A stretch of 64,000 nucleotides of DNA from Apostichopus japonicus (taxonomy: Eukaryota; Echinodermata; Holothuroidea; Aspidochirotida; Stichopodidae): NCBI RefSeq assembly GCF_037975245.1, contig NC_092572.1, forward strand, positions 19,275,989 through 19,339,988, read 5' to 3'. The notes under the pieces were generated by a model that saw only the letters and a program-made list of their open reading frames with translations, was not told the origin of the DNA and made no database searches. Positions 59,158-64,000 of the stretch are shown here, in pieces. A program made the translations under genes and the position numbers. Position 1 is the stretch's first letter, and each line of letters starts with the position of its first letter.

Positions 59158-62153
59158 GCAGATGTGGCGTCGTCAAAGATTCTACACACCGAATTTTGTT
59201 TTCGTGTTTTTTCTTCAAAATTGGTATGTATGAATATATGAAGACGCACACTACAGTCGTTGGTATATTCTTAACTTTACAACCCTATCTAACACCCCCT
59301 TATATAGGTAATGTTGGAACACTATCTAACACCCCCTTATGTAGGTAAAGTTGGAACCCTATCTAACATCCCCTTATATATAGTTAAAGTTGGAACCCTA
59401 TCGAACACCCCTTACAGAGTTAAAGTCGGAACGGTCTTTTTATTTTTTGATTTTTAATTCTCCAACAAACAGGCACTTTCTAAATAACGTAAAGGGCATA
59501 TTTTACTTACCAAAATGGGCATCGGAGGTATTATTGTACTTTATTAATGAGCACATGTAATAATTTATGAAAGGGTCGCTTTTTGAGGTAATGCTCTCTA
59601 CACCCCCCCCCGCTACCCCTCCACCGCCCCCTGTCCCTATCGATCCCCGTTGACCCTGGAATAGAGGGACATAACAACTCACAAGGGCAAGTGCTTGGAT
59701 AAGAAGACAGACCGGAAGTAGCTGTGCACTGTTCGGTTCGAAACAAATCCTCCGAGCGACAGAAACATGAATAGGATTCCATGTTCAGCTGTTTAGGTTG
59801 ATGAGGGACACAGAGTCCTGTGCAGCATTCTTGATATTGATTAGTGTTGCTACAAGGACAATCATCACCTGTTAAGAAATTGTCAAAAGAGAAACATGAT
59901 GTTGTATTAATGTTACTCGAATGTATACAATGCAAGAACAGGAACGAGTTACTTTGTACAACCCCACCCCCCCCCCCCCCAAACTGTGTATAATACCATT
60001 ATTGATCTCACCAAGAGATCTCGTTCTGTGGATGTGTATGCGACTCATGGATATTCAAACCAGACTTGAAGGAGCAAGAGTATAGAACACAAGGTCCCGA
60101 GTACGAATACGAGAGTTCGGCATTAAGAGGTCCCGAGTACGAGAACGAGTATACAAAGTCCCGAGTTTGAGTGCAAATTCCCGAGTACGAGAGACGAGGT
60201 CCCGAAGACGAGTATCAATTCCCGAGCATGAGTACAACGTCGCGAAGACGCGTACGAAATCCCGAGTACGAGTACAATGTAACGAGAGATATATCCCCAG
60301 TATACGAGTACAAGATAACGAGAACGAGATCCCGAGTACGTGTACGAAATCCCGAGTACGAGTTCCCGAGCACGATTTCCCGAGTACGAGTTCCCGAGTA
60401 CGAGTACAATGTAACGAGTACTATATCCCGAGTACGAGTTCCCGAGTACGAGTACAATGTAACGAGTACTATATCCCGAGTACTAGTACAAGATAACGAG
60501 AACGAGTTCCCGAGTACGAGTACAATGTAACGAGTACTATATTCCGAAGATGAGTACAACATCTTGACTATACAAGGGGCCCGAGTACAAGTTGATGGTA
60601 CCGATGACGAGCGCATCAATTTGTACAGAAACAGATACTCTAGTACGTGTACTCAAGTACTCTAGTACTCAGGTACTCTAGTACTATTTCAAATACACAA
60701 AAGCTTTCCCATGCATATACGGTTCAAATTAAACCTCACGTTTGTCTTCAGACATATTAAGCGATAGACTGGAAAGGACAATAACCAAAACAGTTACTAC
60801 CAAATGAATGGACATCCCAATGCCAATTTACATATACTGGTTATTCATACTCTTGTAATATTCACTATGGCTCTATTAATAAAGTGGCTGGAATTCGTAG
60901 CTTGTTGCAACGTCAAAATACTGAACACGAAAAACAACCAAGGATTGAATATGTTTACCATTAAGCGCAGAATGGTGACTGAATGCACCGTTTAGGTGTC
61001 CTGTACTGGTCCTTGTGGTATAAGTGGAATATATGTACCATTAGGGCAGTGGAATCATGAGGGGGGGGGGGGCTAAGAGGCGCGAGCCCCAAATGTTGGG
61101 GGGCACAAAATCAAAATTGCCCATTTTCATCAATTAAAAGTGCGTCACTTGTTAATAAAATATCCCCCTTTTCCCTTTTTGCCTGGAATCAAAATGTGAA
61201 ACTTTGTAGCGGAATTAAGAAAATTGTAACTAGAAAGTACCCCTTTGCTGAAACAAATTAAAACAAACGCAATATTCATGCATTTCAAATATAGGGAAAT
61301 TGGTGTTACAGAAAAGCTCAGAAGGGTCATATTGTTACTGTAGTGAGGTAATATTGTGCTTCCTCCATCAAGTTACATGTCCCACTGCCCTTCGAAGTGT
61401 ATCCCCCACCCCCTCCCCTTACCACCTCCCTCACTTAACCTTCTTCCGCCATGTCTATTTACTACATTCACCAGTGAGTTTACAGTGGATAAAGTATTTG
61501 TTCAACATATTTTTTTCGTTGTTTCTCCTTTTCGATTCTGACTCATTTGACAGAAAACAAAATGAAAAGGAAAAAGAACGAAACATACATATTAATATGA
61601 CTCGTCGAATCGACCTGCAGGCCATCAGTTATTTTACGACGCTTGGTAGCTATACATGAACACTCTCACAGACTCATATATTGACAAGTATACAATACAT
61701 ATGCTATATATTTGCGTTTCACTGCAGGCTCTGCAGCTAAAGCATCAGATAATATTTAAAAGTGGCTTTCTTTGTGTATCTTTTAAAAAGAAACTGCGGA
61801 ACCGTTTATTCATGTTTATTCATACTTACATCCAATTAGGCAATCGTCTTCAACATAACAGAAGTAAAGGTCATTAACGTTATTGACTGGAAGACTCGTT
61901 GTGCCAGTGAGGGTCACCGTATCACGAGGTCCAGTCGATGCTCGAAGGTTAGGCGGTTGAATTGTAGACGAAGACACAACAAATGGTGTCCCATCAGGAG
62001 CCGTTGCCACGGTTACTGCTACAACGGCAGTCGGCAACCATTTTACAATTTCTGAGGTGTCAGAAAATAGAACCGGAAAATTATTGCTGACAGAGGATCC
62101 ATAGTCCCACACATGCAAGTTTCCTCCTTCGACCAAGGCAAAAAGACCACTAT
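54262..62153 (-). CDS. Tie-like receptor ectodomain (partial gene)
   Basis: Six minus-strand exons, all phase 1-1, give about 441 residues without a stop. In order: Ig-like module (61830-62153), Cys-rich module (59683-59868), Ig-like module (57519-57824), Ig2 (56341-56598), EGF (55678-55773), EGF (54262-54414). The best matches to Tie1/Tie2, from memory, are Ig2 ending GGIYESYL..LIVR, EGF1 CICPPGLVGRTCE, and EGF2 with FCLPDPAGCQC (vertebrate FCLPDPYGCSC). Vertebrate Tie receptors bind angiopoietins on vascular cells. The signal-peptide exon is not seen, probably beyond the right edge. EGF3, FNIII repeats, the transmembrane segment and kinase were not found. It may be a truncated or secreted receptor relative, or the rest lies elsewhere. 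Confidence 0.8.
55289..55321. repeat. (TACTC)n microsatellite
   Basis: Six to seven imperfect copies of TACTC, in the intron between the EGF exons. Confidence 0.85.
55489..55610 (+). repeat. Dispersed repeat shared with 20345-20469, copy b
   Basis: Same words and order as the copy at 20.3 kb. It ends only about 70 bases from the EGF1 exon, in the intron between the two EGF exons. Confidence 0.75.
55678..55773 (-). CDS. Tie-like exon e: EGF repeat 1
   Basis: 96 bases, acceptor CTCAATTTAG, donor GTAAGT. Reads VVSGTTCTAGVLSYDGQYCI and CPPGLVGRTCEF. It is short, lacking the first cysteines of a standard EGF fold. Confidence 0.8.
56341..56598 (-). CDS. Tie-like exon d: Ig2
   Basis: Two in-frame acceptors are possible: CACCGCAG (start 56598) or ATAATTTCAG (start 56586). 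It contains the core W in RLRWLKDGN, KDGGIYESYL in place of D-x-G-x-Y-x-C (the Cys is absent, as in Tie Ig2), and LIIRLIVRPE. The donor is GTACCG, non-ideal. Confidence 0.75.
57519..57824 (-). CDS. Tie-like exon c: second Ig-like module
   Basis: 306 bases, acceptor TATCCCCAAACAG, donor GTAAGA. Reads LDVIGAVECPYTGRNNAFSV through SRFGVYDVTAVENSLGG. Its GVY-x-V-x-A end is like the final strands of Tie Ig1 (GVFSC). Confidence 0.75.
58093..58141. repeat. (AT)n microsatellite
   Basis: AT run with one interruption, at the 3' tail of the tRNA-like repeat next to it. Confidence 0.9.
58142..58267 (-). repeat. tRNA-like SINE or tRNA pseudogene
   Basis: The minus strand has GCGTCCATAGCCTAGTGG (A box), a TCCGC-GTACAGA-GCGGG anticodon-arm look-alike and GTGGTTCGAATCCCGG (B box). 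The acceptor ends nearly pair (GCGTCCA with TGGAGGC), but the T stem has mismatches. The apparent anticodon would be ACA, which is not a normal tRNA. A non-tRNA tail runs into the (AT)n. SINE head is favoured. Confidence 0.6.
58441..59099. mobile_element. TIR element inserted in a TA microsatellite
   Basis: Perfect 16-bp terminal inverted repeats, TACAAGGGCGGCGGAA at 58441-58456 and TTCCGCCGCCCTTGTA at 59084-59099, bound a 659-bp segment. (TA)n lies on both sides (about 58423-58440 and 59100-59154). No transposase frame is present. It is likely a MITE with TA target preference (Tc1/mariner-type by inference). Confidence 0.7.
59100..59154. repeat. (TA)n microsatellite
   Basis: TA run adjoining the right TIR of the 58441-59099 element. 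It probably includes the target site. Confidence 0.9.
59281..59430. repeat. Four-copy tandem repeat
   Basis: Diverged copies of CCCTATCTAACACCCCCTTA followed by TATAGGTAAAGTTGGAA, unit about 37-46 bases, in the intron between exons b and c. Confidence 0.8.
59683..59868 (-). CDS. Tie-like exon b: Cys-rich module
   Basis: 186 bases, acceptor TTTCTTAACAG, donor GTGAGT. It encodes about ten cysteines in 62 residues (CDDCPCSN, ECCTGLCVP, SCFCRSED, STCP). It looks like a small disulfide-bonded domain and has no counterpart that I recall in vertebrate Tie. Confidence 0.7.
60080..60690. repeat. CCCGAGTACGAG minisatellite
   Basis: About 600 bases of variants of CCCGAGTACGAGT, with a higher-order block carrying ACAATGTAACGAGTACTATAT repeated several times (60383-60545). 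Frames on both strands stay open because of the repeat. It lies in the intron between exons a and b. Confidence 0.85.
61830..62153 (-). CDS. Tie-like exon a: first Ig-like module
   Basis: 324 bases, acceptor CTCCTACAAACAG, donor GTAAGT. Reads DSGLFALVEGGNLHVWDYG through NDLYFCYVEDDCLIG. It resembles the N-terminal Ig-like region of Tie only in general layout (one Cys near Y-x-C at the end). Confidence 0.75.
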
Positions 62154-62499
62154 CTGTTTGTAGGAGAAAAACAATTATGTGAAAAGTAACCTTATAACAA
62201 CAAACTAGCAAAACATAAAAAGAAAAAAACACGAGCATGCACAAACAAAATACAAGCTCGTTGCGCGTGTGTAATAAAAGAATTTGTTATTAATATGTTA
62301 ATATTAATATGTTAATTTGTTATTACTAATTTGTTATTAATATGTCATCAAACGAAGAGTTTATTAATGAATTTGTCTACATCAATAGTAAACAACTAGT
62401 TTTTAACTTAAGACGGCTGCACAATGTACGACTGATCTCCAACATGACTGAACTCGACTGTTGTTACGTGGAAAATCTTTAATCATGAAGACTGATAGA

Positions 62500-62925
62500 C
62501 CAACGACCGATCCCCTCACACTGACCACCGACCGACCGATCCCCTCACACTGACCACCGACCGACCGATCCCCTCACACTGAACACCGACCGACTGATCC
62601 CCTCACACTGACCACCGACCGACTGATCCCCTCACACTGACCACCGACCGACTGACCCCCTCACACTGACCACCGACCGATCCCCTCACACTGACCACCG
62701 ACCGACTGATCCCCTCACACTGACCACCGACCGACTGATCCCCTCACACTGACCACCGACCGACTGATCCCCTCACACTGACCACCGACCGACTGATCCC
62801 CTTACACTGACCACCACCGACTGATCCCCTCACACTGACCACCGACCGACCGATCCCCTCACACTGACCACCGACCGACTGATCCCCTCACACTAACCAC
62901 CGACCGACTGATCCCCTCCGACTGA
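62500..62925. repeat. 29-bp tandem repeat, about 13 copies
   Basis: Units of CCGACCGACTGATCCCCTCA followed by CACTGACCA, nearly identical between copies. It is young and likely variable in length between individuals. It lies upstream of the first visible Tie-like exon. Confidence 0.9.
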
Positions 62926-63292
62926 TCAGATCGCAAATCGACCGTTTGCTGTCAACGACCGGAGCTCCTTTAGGTCACGTGCCAAATTTATAAACCCGTG
63001 ATATATTTGTAAAAACTGTACAGTTTCAGTCGGTGGAGCCCCCCCCCCCCCTCCCCGTACTCTGCACGACTGCTAGTCTGGAAAACGCTTCTTTATTCAG
63101 CTTTCCAGACTGGAGCCTCTCGACTTAATTATGATCAGTCGTTTAGACTTAAATCCAGCCACGCTGCCCGACTATCCACGTCGAAATTTCCACGTAACGA
63201 CAGTCGATTTGCGTTGGGTTCGTGGTCAGTCGTGTTGTGTGCGGCGGGCTTTAGACTAACGAAGGCACTAGCTAATCTAACACCCGTCTAGG

Positions 63293-63475
63293 ATGACTAT
63301 GACGTTGCAAAATGATGATGATCGCGATGGCGAGAGAGGCATAGCAATAGGCGATTCGGGTGGTTCATTTGACGAGGTCCCACAATATCCAGGGACCAAA
63401 GGGATGGTTCCGACATTTGTATCAACGGATCAAAGAATATACAAGCCGTTTAATACATTAGATCATAATGAATAA
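63293..63475 (+). CDS. Small open frame of unknown function
   Basis: 60 codons from ATG (MTMTLQNDDDRDGERGIAIG) to TAA, acidic at the start and hydrophilic. No family or splice signal was recognised, so it may be chance. Confidence 0.2.
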   Translation: MTMTLQNDDDRDGERGIAIGDSGGSFDEVPQYPGTKGMVPTFVSTDQRIYKPFNTLDHNE

Positions 63476-63750
63476 TGTTCTTGAAAATTGGAATGGGAAC
63501 AATACATCCTGCAGGGAATTTTTTGAGAGTACTTTGTTAGAATTGTACTGAATGGTGGACAGTTGTTGGTATTTGACTAGATCATTTCCTTTGCATTATA
63601 AACGTCGATAAGGCAACACTATTACATAAGGTATACTAAGTCCATACTCCCATTATTTGCTATTATGTAGCGAAAAGTATAGTTGCATTTCAACATCTGC
63701 AGCACTTGTTAACAAATTTTGATTGATTTGGGAGGTAACTTGCTGTGAAA

Positions 63751-63796
63751 ATGCTGAGTACTTTAGACGCAAAGGTTGGAACGCAGTATCCCTGCG
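63751..63796 (+). CDS. Possible first coding exon of a plus-strand gene
   Basis: ATG in the context GTGAAAATGC, then MLSTLDAKVGTQYPC, then a consensus donor GTAAGT in phase 1. The rest would be beyond the window. It is supported only by start context and donor. Confidence 0.3.
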
Positions 63797-64000
63797 GTAA
63801 GTAAACTATTCTTAGATCACATGAAAATCATTTCGGTTTTTACAATCATATTTGAATTATGACGTCATTACATTTATAGTCACATTTGCTAATTATGGTC
63901 TATTAAGACTTCACGACTTTAAACGTCCAAACAGTTTGATGGCATCCTAGACTGAAATTACAATAAATATATGTATATGCAAATAACCGAATAACATTAA
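63797..64000. other. Right edge, no feature seen
   Basis: AT-rich sequence with no exon or repeat recognised. Confidence 0.4.

Noticed and set aside
60167-60530. Repeat-encoded protein with R-V-P-E-Y-E-Y motifs
   Set aside because: Produced by the GAGTACGAG minisatellite; frames are open on both strands and it sits in an intron.

Overview
This is animal nuclear DNA: split genes with GT-AG introns and consistent phases, long AT-rich introns, tRNA-derived SINEs, LINE 3' ends, terminal-inverted-repeat elements, minisatellites and many poly-C/poly-G runs. A GSK3 kinase, a Tie-type receptor ectodomain and a galactose 3-O-sulfotransferase together point to an invertebrate deuterostome. An echinoderm such as a sea cucumber is my best guess from gene content, but it is not proven. 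There are no operons, CRISPR arrays or prokaryotic features.

Layout from left to right. (1) About 0.5-3.0 kb, minus strand: the 5' coding exons of a small SANT-type protein resembling SNAPC2, a subunit of the snRNA-activating complex; it runs off the left edge. (2) 5.15-39.95 kb, plus strand: a complete GSK3 gene. Nine coding exons join without a frame error into 412 residues, and intron 1 is about 25 kb. (3) About 40-46.7 kb: probable GSK3 3' UTR and a convergent intergenic zone with several AATAAA signals. (4) 46.7-48.8 kb, minus strand: a complete three-exon galactose 3-O-sulfotransferase (GAL3ST family) of 416 residues, with possible 5' leader exons at 50.3-50.8 kb. (5) 54.2-62.2 kb, minus strand: six consecutive phase 1-1 exons of a Tie-like receptor ectodomain (Ig-like, Cys-rich, Ig-like, Ig2, EGF, EGF). 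Its signal-peptide exon is not seen and probably lies beyond the right edge. No kinase, FNIII or transmembrane exon was found downstream, and the last exon can read through to a stop. (6) 63.3-63.8 kb: a small open frame and a possible first exon of another plus-strand gene.

GSK3 and the SNAPC2-like gene are head to head and may share the 3.0-5.15 kb promoter region. GSK3 and GAL3ST converge. The genes belong to unrelated processes (Wnt/insulin kinase signalling, snRNA transcription, Golgi sulfation, receptor signalling), so nothing indicates a joint pathway. Intron and intergenic space is rich in repeats, several of which look like short non-autonomous transposons. The most unusual gene-level observations are the possible secreted, kinase-less Tie-like protein with an extra Cys-rich module, and the fused GSK3 exon at the site where vertebrates insert an alternative exon. 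I do not see a clearly new biological system.
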